Positions 35,227-44,435 of a DNA stretch of 64,000 bases are shown here, in pieces. Both the position numbers and the translations under genes were made by a program. Position 1 is the stretch's first letter, and each line of letters starts with the position of its first letter. The notes beneath the pieces are model-generated. The model worked only from the letters and a program-made list of their open reading frames with translations, ran no database searches and was not told where the DNA came from. Source of the stretch: Bacilli bacterium (GTDB taxonomy: Bacteria > Bacillota_I > Bacilli_A > RFN20 > CAG-826); NCBI GenBank assembly GCA_022482735.1, contig JAKVOO010000001.1, positions 491,699 to 555,698 of the forward strand. Reading direction: 5' to 3'.

Positions 35227-35255
35227 ATTATCGTTCAAAATAATCACTCATGCAA
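35227..35255 (-). promoter_or_regulatory. Promoter for the FMN riboswitch and ribU
   Basis: Minus-strand TTGCAT (35250-35255) and GATAAT (35227-35232) with a 17-base spacer, starting transcription just upstream of the riboswitch P1. Confidence 0.7.
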
Positions 35256-35258
35256 CAT

Positions 35259-36086
35259 TTATTGTTTATTTTTAAGATAAGAGAGAAAATCTTCCATTGC
35301 TTGCAAAGAAGAAAAACTCACTTTTACTTCTATTCCATTGATATGAACTATTTTTGAATAGGAAAATTTTTTAGCTCGCTTTTTTTCCTCTTTCCGATAA
35401 GATTTATTGATTAAATCTTCGGTTTGACGAACGGTTAAACGATTGTCTTTTATCTGCTCATAAACACTTAATTTTTGATCTTCACTTACGCCACAAAGTG
35501 CTCGGGCGTGACCATAACTTAAATTACCAAGCGATACCTCATTCATAATTGATTCTGGCAGCTTTAGCAGTCGCATAATATTTGTCACTTGGGGCCGACT
35601 CTGATGTGTGAGTGTTGCAATTGCACTTTGCGTGTAGCCAAATATGCTAACAAGATAAGATGCAATTAAAGCTTGTTCTATCGGATTGACATCATGCTCA
35701 TCCCGAGCAATGGCCAATAAAACTAGTAGCACTTCTTCGTCAGTATATTCCTTGACGATAGCTGGCAAGTGTGAAAGTTTGACTTTTTGAGCGGCCAAAA
35801 GCCGCTTTCTACCCATAACGACCTCATATCGTTTGCCTTTGGGGCGGAGCACAAGTGGCTCGATTATATCCCCATTTTCAAAGGAAACAGCTAATGAAGA
35901 TATGAGTCCGGGTCGCATCGGAAGTTTCTTTAAGAACGAGTTATCATCAATTAGATCGGTATCAATATAAAAAGCTGGGGCGCTCTTATATTCGCGTTCC
36001 ATTGAATGAATAACATCGCTTTGGGCATACTTCTTAACAAGTCGTGAGAGATTGGTTTTAACAATCGTCTCATCATTGCGCTTCAT
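35259..36086 (-). CDS. parB: ParB/Noc family chromosome-partitioning protein (divergent)
   Basis: 275 aa. An N-terminal ParB/sulfiredoxin-like domain (about 36-135), a helix-turn-helix at about 150-175 (GYTQSAIATLTHQSRPQVTNI) and a dimerising C-terminus. ParB clamps load at parS and slide using CTP. Here the nucleotide motif normally read as GERRWRA is GRKRLLAA (92-99), and the segment usually ENLQR before the NPIEEA box is IARDEHDVNPIEQA, so CTP handling may be altered. It follows parA with a 14-base overlap; together they segregate the chromosome. Whether it is Spo0J- or Noc-like is unclear. Confidence 0.85.
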   Translation of the reverse strand: MKRNDETIVKTNLSRLVKKYAQSDVIHSMEREYKSAPAFYIDTDLIDDNSFLKKLPMRPGLISSLAVSFENGDIIEPLVLRPKGKRYEVVMGRKRLLAAQKVKLSHLPAIVKEYTDEEVLLVLLAIARDEHDVNPIEQALIASYLVSIFGYTQSAIATLTHQSRPQVTNIMRLLKLPESIMNEVSLGNLSYGHARALCGVSEDQKLSVYEQIKDNRLTVRQTEDLINKSYRKEEKKRAKKFSYSKIVHINGIEVKVSFSSLQAMEDFLSYLKNKQ

Positions 36087-36843
36087 TGAGCAAAATCTCC
36101 TTTGCTAAATTAAGGTATGCCGTAGCCCCTGAACTGGTTGGCTTATAAAGCGTCACTGGCAGTCCGCGAGCGCTGCTTTCGGGAATAGAGATGTTACGCG
36201 GAATCTGCGTCATAAAAGTTTTTTCTTTAAATAATCCGCGTATTTGGGTGGAAATTTCCACTCCCAGCCTTGTGCGCGAATCATACATTGTCAAAAGAAA
36301 ACCCTCAATCTCAAGATGGTGATTATAGGTTGACTGAATTTTACTGATTGAAGATAGGATGGCCGCGACCGCTTCCATAGCGAAATATTCACATTGGACT
36401 GGAATGATAACCGAATTTGAAGCCACAAGGGCATTGATATTTAATATACCTAATGAAGGAGGACAATCTATTATCATAAAATCATAACGACTATCAAGAG
36501 CGGAAATCACTCCTTTTAATAAATAAAACGGAGCGATATTCTTTCCAATCACTTCAACATCAATCGATGCCAACTTTAAATTTGCTGGTAAAAGGTCCAA
36601 ATACTTTATCATTGTTTTTCGGAGAGCTTTTTCGGTATCTATTTCTCCTAAAAGGCACTGGTGAATAGTATTTTTAAGTAGTGATATGTCACATCCTAGT
36701 CCCCGAGAAGAATTACCTTGGGGATCCATATCAATCAAAAGAACCCGCTCGCCATTTTGGGCAAGTGCGCTCGAAAGATTAATCGCCGTGGTTGTTTTTC
36801 CAACCCCACCTTTTTGATTTGCAACGGCAATAATATGCGCCAT
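36073..36843 (-). CDS. parA: ParA/Soj chromosome-partitioning ATPase
   Basis: 256 aa. Deviant Walker A KGGVGKTTTAINL at residues 11-23, switch DMDPQGNSS, and DCPPSLG Walker B. ParA binds DNA as an ATP dimer and is released by ParB. The order mnmG-rsmG-parA-parB is the classical near-origin cluster of Firmicutes. Confidence 0.96.
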   Translation of the reverse strand: MAHIIAVANQKGGVGKTTTAINLSSALAQNGERVLLIDMDPQGNSSRGLGCDISLLKNTIHQCLLGEIDTEKALRKTMIKYLDLLPANLKLASIDVEVIGKNIAPFYLLKGVISALDSRYDFMIIDCPPSLGILNINALVASNSVIIPVQCEYFAMEAVAAILSSISKIQSTYNHHLEIEGFLLTMYDSRTRLGVEISTQIRGLFKEKTFMTQIPRNISIPESSARGLPVTLYKPTSSGATAYLNLAKEILLNEAQ

Positions 36844-36915
36844 AACTACCTCTCTATAATGTCGTCAATAGTATATCAGCAGTTGCACTAATCTTCTAGG
36901 GTTTACCGCATAAAA

Positions 36916-37620
36916 TTAGGAAATAAGCGGATGATTCTTTATCTCTCCAAACTGGCGAGGATACTTTTTGGGAGTCGGCTTTTCTTTTTCGATTTCAATG
37001 ATGGTTCGCATCTCATTTGACGGAAGCAAAAAGGAATTTATCTTCTTGTACTTTCCCCCGAGGCGAATTATTCCCGATAAAGAATGGGCAATTTCCGCCT
37101 CTGTATCTTTGGCTTTCATGGGAAAAAATGTTCCCCCGATAGCAATGAAGGGTAAGGCCAACTCATTTAGAACAGCCAAAGGGGCAACGGCGCGGGCGGT
37201 GACATAGAAAAAAGTCTCGCGCGTCTGTTTAACATAATTTTCCGCTCGCTCATTTATCACTTGAATTTTTTGCAGTTTTAAAGATGCGATTACCAACTCT
37301 AAAAAACGCGCCCGTTTGCCAGTTGGCTCAAGCAAAACAATCTCAAGTTGGGGAAATACAATCTTGATGGGGATGCCGGGAAATCCCGCTCCACTACCAA
37401 TATCAAGAAGATTGTGATTTTCTTTTAGAAAGGGGGCCAAAAGAAGCGAATCATAAAAGTGTTTTTCAAGAATATCACTTTCGCTCGTAAGCGCCGTTAA
37501 ATTTATTTTTTGATTCCATTCATTTAAAAGATCATAGTAAAGATGAAACTGATTTATTTGGGTATCGGAAAGAGGAAAGCCAAGTTCATTCGTCGCAATT
37601 AAGAATTCATTCCAAGTCAT
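36916..37620 (-). CDS. rsmG: 16S rRNA (guanine-N7) methyltransferase RsmG
   Basis: 234 aa. SAM-binding LDIGSGAGFPGIPIKI near residue 73, LLEPTGKRARFL, and the TARAVAPL segment. It methylates G527 of 16S rRNA. Start overlaps the mnmG stop by one base. Confidence 0.96.
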   Translation of the reverse strand: MTWNEFLIATNELGFPLSDTQINQFHLYYDLLNEWNQKINLTALTSESDILEKHFYDSLLLAPFLKENHNLLDIGSGAGFPGIPIKIVFPQLEIVLLEPTGKRARFLELVIASLKLQKIQVINERAENYVKQTRETFFYVTARAVAPLAVLNELALPFIAIGGTFFPMKAKDTEAEIAHSLSGIIRLGGKYKKINSFLLPSNEMRTIIEIEKEKPTPKKYPRQFGEIKNHPLIS

Positions 37621-39491
37621 CAGTTTTTTCCCTTTCGAATATTCATGATTAGAATCGCAACATCACTAGGATTAATACCGCTAATTCGGCTCGCTTGTCC
37701 GATGGTTAACGGCCGAAATTTATCCAGTTTCTGGCGAGCTTCAAGAGCTAAACCATCCATATGTTGATACGCAATATCCTTTGGTATTTGTAGTTCTTCC
37801 ATCTTCTGAAAGTTTTGAGCATCCTCAACCTGCTTATTAATATATCCAACATATTTTACCATAACTTCCAATTGAACTATTGCGGTAGCGTCAAGATTTA
37901 ATGCTAAAAGTTCGGGAATAAATGGAATTAATCCCTTTAAAGAAACATTTGGACGTCGAAGCAGTTCTTCTCCCGTAAGTCCCCCCTGATAATCGGGGTA
38001 TCCAACCGAATTCAAGTAATCGCGAAATAATGGACCGCTAGTGTGAAGTGCGGCCAGTATTGTTTTTGCTTTTTCAATTGCTATATTCTTTTCACAAAAG
38101 TTCCGATAGCGATCTTCATTGATTAAACCAATATCATAGCCAATTTTTGTAAGACGAAGATCAGCATTATCATGCCTTAACAAAAGCCGATATTCCGCTC
38201 GCGAAGAAAGAAGACGATAGGGGTCTGTGACACCCTTGGTTACAATATCATCGATCATAACACCAATATAGGCTTGATCTCTCCTAAGAATAATGGGCTC
38301 TAATTGCTGAATTTTGCGAACAGCATTAATACCCGCCATCAAACCGAGGCCGGCTGCTTCTTCGTAGCCGGATGTTCCACAAATTTGACCAGCTATATAT
38401 AAGCCTGGCCAATTTTTCATTTCCAAAGTAGGAAGCAATTGAAAAGGATCTATCGCATCGTATTCAATAGCATAAGCATATTTTAAAATAACTGCCTTCT
38501 CTAGTCCCGGTAGCGAATGGACCATCTCATCTTGCACACTCTGGGGCATTGAAGTGGAAAAACCCTGTAAATAAATGCTATCAGTCATTCTTGACTCCGG
38601 CTCCAAAAACAATTGGTGGCGCGGCTTATCCGCAAAGCGAACAATCTTATCCTCAATTGAGGGACAATATCGCGGACCAACTCCGCGAACACACCCTCCG
38701 TACATCGCCGAGTCTAAAAGATGATCACGGATTATCTGATGAGTTTTTTCCGTGGTATAAGTTAAGTAACAAGGTTCTTGCTCATCAAGAGGAATAAATT
38801 TTTTAGTTGTGTAGGAAAAAGCGAGTTCACCAGGAGTTCCTAGCTGAATTATTGTTTTTGAAAAATCGATAGAATCGCGTTTAATTCTTTGCGGAGTGCC
38901 TGTCTTTAAGCGCATTAGTTTAATGCCCATCGCCGCTAAATAGGGTGATAATCCACGGCTAGGATTCTCCCCATCCGGACCAGCCGATTTACGTGCGTGG
39001 CCAACTAAAACTTCACTTTCCATATAGGTTCCTGTGGTTAAAATAACCGCTTTTGAAAAGATTTTTCCACCATTTTCTAATTCAACCCCAAAAACATTTT
39101 TATCGTCGTGTAGTAACCCAACCACCATTGCTTCCATTAGACTCAAGTTTTTTGTGCTCAAAGCTAAATGTTGCATGTATGCTGGATAAGTCTTCTTATC
39201 CGCCTGCGCTCTTAGGCATTGGACGCCTGGTCCCTTGCCGGTATTGAGCATCTTCATTTGCAGATACTCATGATCAGCACCAATTCCCATCATGCCGCCT
39301 AGTGCATCAATTTCTCGAACGACAATCCCCTTTGCACTCCCACCGATGGAAGGATTACATGGCATATTTCCCATCATTTTGATGTTTAAAGTACACAAAA
39401 GAGTGTCCATTCCCATATGGGCACTAGCCATCGCCGCTTCGAGACCTGCATGGCCTCCGCCGACGACAATAACATCATATTCTGTTTTCAT
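37620..39491 (-). CDS. mnmG: tRNA uridine-5-carboxymethylaminomethyl modification enzyme MnmG
   Basis: 623 aa from the ATG at 39491; three further codons upstream are possible but overlap the sufB stop. FAD-binding VVGGGHAGLEAA at the N-terminus, NPSIGGSAKG, and the C-terminal GASA helical domain with DGLALEARQKLDKFRP. With MnmE it modifies the wobble uridine of several tRNAs. It starts two bases after sufB. Confidence 0.96.
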   Translation of the reverse strand: MKTEYDVIVVGGGHAGLEAAMASAHMGMDTLLCTLNIKMMGNMPCNPSIGGSAKGIVVREIDALGGMMGIGADHEYLQMKMLNTGKGPGVQCLRAQADKKTYPAYMQHLALSTKNLSLMEAMVVGLLHDDKNVFGVELENGGKIFSKAVILTTGTYMESEVLVGHARKSAGPDGENPSRGLSPYLAAMGIKLMRLKTGTPQRIKRDSIDFSKTIIQLGTPGELAFSYTTKKFIPLDEQEPCYLTYTTEKTHQIIRDHLLDSAMYGGCVRGVGPRYCPSIEDKIVRFADKPRHQLFLEPESRMTDSIYLQGFSTSMPQSVQDEMVHSLPGLEKAVILKYAYAIEYDAIDPFQLLPTLEMKNWPGLYIAGQICGTSGYEEAAGLGLMAGINAVRKIQQLEPIILRRDQAYIGVMIDDIVTKGVTDPYRLLSSRAEYRLLLRHDNADLRLTKIGYDIGLINEDRYRNFCEKNIAIEKAKTILAALHTSGPLFRDYLNSVGYPDYQGGLTGEELLRRPNVSLKGLIPFIPELLALNLDATAIVQLEVMVKYVGYINKQVEDAQNFQKMEELQIPKDIAYQHMDGLALEARQKLDKFRPLTIGQASRISGINPSDVAILIMNIRKGKN

Positions 39492-39492
39492 A

Positions 39493-40890
39493 TTAACCAA
39501 CCGACCCCTCCATATCTAGGGCGATCAAACGATTTAATTCAACGGCATATTCCATAGGAAGTTCGCGTGAAAACGGTTCAATAAATCCCATAATAATCAT
39601 TTGGGTTGCATCTTTTTCACTTATTCCACGACTCATAAGATAAAACAATTGATCTTCGCTGATTTTACTGACAGTGGCTTCATGCTCAATATAGGATTCA
39701 TTGTTTCGCATATCATTAGTTGGAATTGTATCAGAACGGGAAGCATGATCCAAAATTAAAGTATCGCATTCGACATGCGATTTAGCATTAATGGCCTTGG
39801 GTAAATGGCGGACTGTGCCGCGATAATTGGCTACTCCACCATGACGAACGACCGACTTAGAAATAATGGTTGAGTTCGTATCGGGAGCTAAATGAATCAT
39901 CCGGGCACCCGCATCCTGATACTGACCACTGGAGGCAACAGCTACGGATATACAAGTTCCTTTTGCCCCGCGCCCAGCCAGAATACATGATGGATATTTC
40001 ATATTTAATTGACTGCCGATGTTACCATCAATCCACTCCATCGATCCATTTTCCTCGACATAGGCGCGCTTCGTAACTAAATTTATAATATTATTCGACC
40101 AATTTTGAATAGTGGAATAACGGCAACGCCCACCCTTCTTAACAATTATCTCCACGATAGCGGCATGGAGAGATTCCTTACTATAGATTGGAGCTGTGCA
40201 TCCTTCAACATAATGAACGTCGGCCCCTTCATCGACAACGATAAGTGTTCTTTCAAATTGCCCCATCTTTTCATTATTAATACGGAAGTAAGATTGAAGC
40301 GGCTTATCAACTTTTACTCCCTTTGGGACGTAGATAAAAGACCCACCGCTCCAAACAGCACTATTTAAAGCCGCAAACTTATTGTCGGCAGCGGGAACCA
40401 CTGTTCCAAAGTATTTTTTCACCAACTCGGGATACAGTTTAAGAGCCATATCTGTAGATAGGAAAATAACTCCTTTATCTTCCACTTCCTTGAGCATATT
40501 GTGATAGACCATCTCTGACTCATATTGAGTAGCAACCCCACTCAAATACTTCTGTTCGGCCTCGGGAATTCCCAGTTTGTCAAATGTGTCTTTAATTGTA
40601 TCAGGAACATTATCCCAATTTGTCGCTTCTCGTTCCGAAGGACGCGTAAAATAAGTGTAAGAATCAAAATCAATCAAACTTAAATCTGGTCCAAAAGAGG
40701 GCATCGGTGTTTTTAAAAAAGTTGCATAGGAACGCAAACGAAATTCTTTCATCCATGAAGGCTCTTCTTTAAGAAGAGAAATCTCCTCCACCACCTTTTC
40801 GTTGAGACCTTTTCCCGTGTTTAAAATAGATACATCCTCATTATGGAATCCGTATTTGTAATCTTCAGAAGGAATATTTTTTTTATCCAT
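39493..40890 (-). CDS. sufB: Fe-S cluster assembly scaffold SufB
   Basis: 465 aa, full length. Beta-helix core with [30 protein letters not shown] and the C-terminal [20 protein letters not shown] and SRGISEKDA segments. It forms the SufBCD scaffold on which clusters are built. Last gene of the suf operon; its start overlaps the sufU end by eight bases. Confidence 0.97.
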   Translation of the reverse strand: MDKKNIPSEDYKYGFHNEDVSILNTGKGLNEKVVEEISLLKEEPSWMKEFRLRSYATFLKTPMPSFGPDLSLIDFDSYTYFTRPSEREATNWDNVPDTIKDTFDKLGIPEAEQKYLSGVATQYESEMVYHNMLKEVEDKGVIFLSTDMALKLYPELVKKYFGTVVPAADNKFAALNSAVWSGGSFIYVPKGVKVDKPLQSYFRINNEKMGQFERTLIVVDEGADVHYVEGCTAPIYSKESLHAAIVEIIVKKGGRCRYSTIQNWSNNIINLVTKRAYVEENGSMEWIDGNIGSQLNMKYPSCILAGRGAKGTCISVAVASSGQYQDAGARMIHLAPDTNSTIISKSVVRHGGVANYRGTVRHLPKAINAKSHVECDTLILDHASRSDTIPTNDMRNNESYIEHEATVSKISEDQLFYLMSRGISEKDATQMIIMGFIEPFSRELPMEYAVELNRLIALDMEGSVG

Positions 40891-41335
40891 GATGATGTTC
40901 TTTTTCCTCCTCTAAAATTAAATCTTGCAACCCGGTCCACCCAATTGTCGCACATTTAATGCGCGCTGCTTGCCGAGCGGTATTCATAAAAACAATCGCC
41001 TCATCTAAAACCGAATCGTCAAACGATTCCTCATGAATCATTTTAAGATATTGCTCAATAATATAGAGGGCATCATGCGCACTTTTCCCTTGAACAAGTT
41101 CGCTCATAATTGATGTTGATGCCGTAGATATAGTACAAGCAACACCATCCCAAGCAACGTCTTTCACCTTATCATCTTCCAAAAGCAAATACACCCATAT
41201 ATCATCGACGCATGAAGCTGAATCCATATGAATTTTACTATATTTATCGACATCTTTCGGGGTACGTTTATTTCTTGGATTTTGATAGTGATCCATAATA
41301 ATGGCCCGCATCATCTGGGGATTAAAGGTAAGCAT
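40883..41335 (-). CDS. sufU: Sulfur-transfer protein SufU
   Basis: 150 aa from the ATG at 41335, which overlaps the sufS end by 14 bases and has GGAGG upstream; the frame extends further but without family similarity. Zinc and sulfur-acceptor residues are in [13 protein letters not shown] and RIKCATIGW. The long insert between the second and third cysteines marks it as SufU rather than IscU. It accepts sulfur from SufS. Confidence 0.95.
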   Translation of the reverse strand: MLTFNPQMMRAIIMDHYQNPRNKRTPKDVDKYSKIHMDSASCVDDIWVYLLLEDDKVKDVAWDGVACTISTASTSIMSELVQGKSAHDALYIIEQYLKMIHEESFDDSVLDEAIVFMNTARQAARIKCATIGWTGLQDLILEEEKEHHHG

Positions 41336-42548
41336 CGAGAAAGTCACCTCCGTGTCTAGCCGCTTCGACAAAAGCATCAATTTCTGCCTTTGTGTTGTAA
41401 AAATAGAACGATGCTCGACAAGTCGAAACAACGTGCAAAAAGTCGATTAAAATCTTGGCGCAATGCTGACCGCTACGAACAGCGACTCCACGACTATTGA
41501 AAAAACTAGCCGCGTCTTGAGCAAAGACATCTTTGATATTAAAAGTCACAATCCCGGCTTCACTATGTGGATTATAGACAATGACATTGTCCGCTTCAGC
41601 CAATTTTTCAACCGCGTAGCGTTTTAGATTGCGCTCATATTCTTCAATATTATCCATTCCTATATTCGTCAAATAATCAATAGCCGCCCCTAAACCAGCA
41701 ATGCCTGCTAAGTTTTGTGTTCCGGCTTCAAACTTTATTGGTGGCGCAAGAAAATTTACATCGCCACACATATCAAACTTTGCCGTCTGTCCGCCACCCG
41801 TCATGAATGGATCCATTTTTTCTAGAAGAGAAAACTTACCATAGAGAACTCCGATGCCCGTTGGACCGAGCATTTTATGGCCACTGAATGAAAGAAAATC
41901 CACGTCCCAATCTTTGACATTTGTCTTCATGTGCGGGACACTTTGGGCACCATCGCAAACCAGTATTGCCCCTTGAGCATGCGCTATTTTAGCAATTTCC
42001 TTGATATCAACGACAAATCCCAAAACATTGGTTACATGAGCAACTGCGACTATCTTTGTTTTACTAGATATGACTTTTGCTAGATTTTCAGGGGTTAAAC
42101 GCCCTTCTTTATCGAGGGGAATATAATTTATTTGGGCTCCCGTCATCTCAGCCACTTTAAACCAAGGTAAAACATTGGAAGCATGTTCCGCTTGCGTAAG
42201 CAAAATCTCGTCACCCGACTTTAAAAACTTCATTCCATAGCCAAATGCAACCATATTTATCGACATTGAAGTTCCACTGGTAAAAACAACTTCCGTCGGC
42301 TTGCTGTTGATAAAATCAGCGACTTTTTTGCGCGTATCTTCAACCATTACATCCACTTGATGCGCGATATCATAATCACCGCGATGCGAATTCGAGGTGT
42401 AATTGGCGTAATAATCGGTAACCGCCTTAATGACCGAATATGGTTTAAAACTGGTAGCAGCATTGTCTAGATATACCAATGGCTTCCCCTGCATTGATTT
42501 GCCTTCCAGCATCGGAAAGTCCTTGCGGATTTTTTCTATGTCAATCAT
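41322..42548 (-). CDS. sufS: Cysteine desulfurase SufS
   Basis: 408 aa PLP enzyme. Substrate and cofactor motifs: YLDNAATSFKP at the start, HRGDYDIAHQ, DGAQSVPHM, and FSGHKMLGPTG with the PLP lysine. The catalytic cysteine lies in the C-terminal VSTCRASFYFYN segment, and SGQHCAK is nearby. It supplies sulfur for Fe-S clusters. Overlaps sufD by ATGA. Confidence 0.97.
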   Translation of the reverse strand: MIDIEKIRKDFPMLEGKSMQGKPLVYLDNAATSFKPYSVIKAVTDYYANYTSNSHRGDYDIAHQVDVMVEDTRKKVADFINSKPTEVVFTSGTSMSINMVAFGYGMKFLKSGDEILLTQAEHASNVLPWFKVAEMTGAQINYIPLDKEGRLTPENLAKVISSKTKIVAVAHVTNVLGFVVDIKEIAKIAHAQGAILVCDGAQSVPHMKTNVKDWDVDFLSFSGHKMLGPTGIGVLYGKFSLLEKMDPFMTGGGQTAKFDMCGDVNFLAPPIKFEAGTQNLAGIAGLGAAIDYLTNIGMDNIEEYERNLKRYAVEKLAEADNVIVYNPHSEAGIVTFNIKDVFAQDAASFFNSRGVAVRSGQHCAKILIDFLHVVSTCRASFYFYNTKAEIDAFVEAARHGGDFLDAYL

Positions 42549-43408
42549 GCCTTTACTCCTGAAGAAATATAATCAGCTATTTTTTCTTTCAATGTGTCAT
42601 CGCTGAAGGCGTCCAAAACGGGGTTTAAATATCCCAGAGTTATCAAATATTTGGCCGTTGGGCGGCTTATTCCCCGCGAGGTGAGATAAAACAAATGCTC
42701 ATCATTAACTTTGCCTACCGCCGCCGCATGACTAGCTTCGACCTCATTATCATCAATTTTCAAAATTGGATTAGCCTTTGCAATGCAATTCTCATCAAAT
42801 ACCATGATTTTGGCTTTTTGATGGGCAGAAGAATCATCAGCATCAGGAAAAATGTGTGAAACACCGGCGAAAAGAAGATGCCCACCATTTTGACAAACCC
42901 CGTAATTTTCCATCATCGAGTAGGTATCACCCACAATGTGATCAAAGGAAATATGGAATTCCTTATCATTTTCCGTGCCATCAGCCAAAGTGGCTAACCG
43001 CCATTGAGCGCTAGCTTTCTTTCCTAAAAGACGAAAAAGATAATTTACTCTTCCTTTAGCAAATGAAAAATCAGCTAAACCCGCCTTGATACTGGCTCCC
43101 GTTTCAAGATTGAAAACTGCTTTAAAATTCGTTTCGTTGCTCAATATTGCAATTCCATAATTTACACTAGATTTCTCTGCCAAAAAATAATTGATTTCAA
43201 GGTTCGGTATAAGATTAATTTCCGTTATATCATAATGAGAATAGGCGGGAATACGGATGTTGATTTTTTTTACAAATCCGCTTAATTTTTCATAATTTAA
43301 AAGAAGTGAATCAGCCGTGTTTTGACCTTCTAAATTGAGTTCAAGACAAGCATTCATCGCCATGTTATCATTAATTTTTAAAGTTTCAAAAAGATCAATT
43401 TGCTTCAC
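42545..43408 (-). CDS. sufD: Fe-S cluster assembly protein SufD (short form)
   Basis: 287 aa, while SufD is usually about 400-435 aa. It starts at GTG overlapping the sufC stop. The beta-helix and C-terminal parts are kept, including EASHAAAVG with the conserved His and LFYLTSRGIS, but the N-terminal domain is reduced. It binds SufB and SufC. Its place between sufC and sufS is the standard one. Confidence 0.92.
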   Translation of the reverse strand: MKQIDLFETLKINDNMAMNACLELNLEGQNTADSLLLNYEKLSGFVKKINIRIPAYSHYDITEINLIPNLEINYFLAEKSSVNYGIAILSNETNFKAVFNLETGASIKAGLADFSFAKGRVNYLFRLLGKKASAQWRLATLADGTENDKEFHISFDHIVGDTYSMMENYGVCQNGGHLLFAGVSHIFPDADDSSAHQKAKIMVFDENCIAKANPILKIDDNEVEASHAAAVGKVNDEHLFYLTSRGISRPTAKYLITLGYLNPVLDAFSDDTLKEKIADYISSGVKA

Positions 43409-44232
43409 TTTTTAAGACCTTCCTTCGTAGCACATATTCCAATTGAAGTGGCGGAAATAGGTTCTTCTTTATCTTCCTTAGTAATACTGATTCCTAGCTC
43501 CTTGCTAATCCATTCATAACCTGTTTGATCAACTTTCTCTATCAATTCAGGACCCCCAGTCGTAACCACACGCCCATCGATAATAATCGCTACTTTATTT
43601 GGCGAAATAAGTGAATAAAGACGCGCATAATGGGAAATAATCAAAAAGGACATCCCCTTCTTTTTTAATTCGTTTATTTGATTGGCAACAACTTGTAGAG
43701 CATCGACGTCAAGTCCAGAATCTATCTCATCAAGCATCGATAAATATGGCTCGATAAGTGTCATTTGAAAAATTTCGTTCCGCTTTTTCTCTCCGCCGGA
43801 AAATCCCTCATTTAAAGAGCGATTGGCCATATCAAGACTGATGCCCATCTGTTTTGAGGTCTTGTCAATCAATCGATATAATTCCATCGCACTAATTGGT
43901 TTTTCCCGACGTGCGTTGAGCGCCGCCTTAATAAAGTCGGCATTGACCACACCCGGTACTTCGCTTGGATATTGCATACCGAGGAAAATTCCCGCCCGCG
44001 ATCTCTCATCGACCGACATACTTAAAATATCTTGACCATTAAAAGTGATTGTTCCACTCTCGACTTGATAACGGGGGTGGCCCATGATCGCATTTAAAAG
44101 TGTTGATTTGCCATGACCATTAGGTCCTAATATGGCATATACATCGCCCTTCTTAACTGTGAGATTAAGCCCTTTGAGGATCATTTTTCCATCGGCACTC
44201 ACGAAGAGATCTTTAATTACTAATTCATCCAT
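43405..44232 (-). CDS. sufC: Fe-S cluster assembly ATPase SufC
   Basis: 275 aa ABC-type ATPase without membrane partner. Walker A GPNGHGKST near residue 36, signature FSGGEKKR, Walker B SMLDEIDSGLD, and ISHYARL. A C-terminal extension of about 25 residues is somewhat longer than usual. First gene of sufCDSUB, preceded by a promoter at 44260-44288. Confidence 0.97.
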   Translation of the reverse strand: MDELVIKDLFVSADGKMILKGLNLTVKKGDVYAILGPNGHGKSTLLNAIMGHPRYQVESGTITFNGQDILSMSVDERSRAGIFLGMQYPSEVPGVVNADFIKAALNARREKPISAMELYRLIDKTSKQMGISLDMANRSLNEGFSGGEKKRNEIFQMTLIEPYLSMLDEIDSGLDVDALQVVANQINELKKKGMSFLIISHYARLYSLISPNKVAIIIDGRVVTTGGPELIEKVDQTGYEWISKELGISITKEDKEEPISATSIGICATKEGLKK

Positions 44233-44259
44233 AATTTCTATTCTCCAAAATCGTTAATC

Positions 44260-44288
44260 ATTCTAGAACAAAATACTCTTAAAGGCAA
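44260..44288 (-). promoter_or_regulatory. Promoter for the suf operon
   Basis: Minus-strand TTGCCT (44283-44288) and TAGAAT (44260-44265), spacer 17 bases, about 28 bases upstream of sufC. It is back to back with the lipoprotein promoter. Confidence 0.6.
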
Positions 44289-44375
44289 AGAATTTGATAA
44301 TTTGCGATTTTGCTCTCTATTTTTTACAAAAATAGGAAAAAGATTAAAGAAAATCACATCCGGCTCTAATTCTTA

Positions 44376-44404
44376 TTGAATTACCTGCCTACTTTCGATA
44401 AAAT
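44376..44404 (+). promoter_or_regulatory. Promoter for the lipoprotein pair
   Basis: TTGAAT (44376-44381) and TAAAAT (44399-44404) with a 17-base spacer; AGGAGG (44424-44429) precedes the ATG at 44436. Confidence 0.7.
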
Positions 44405-44435
44405 ATAAACGCTACATTTGTATAGGAGGAATTAA

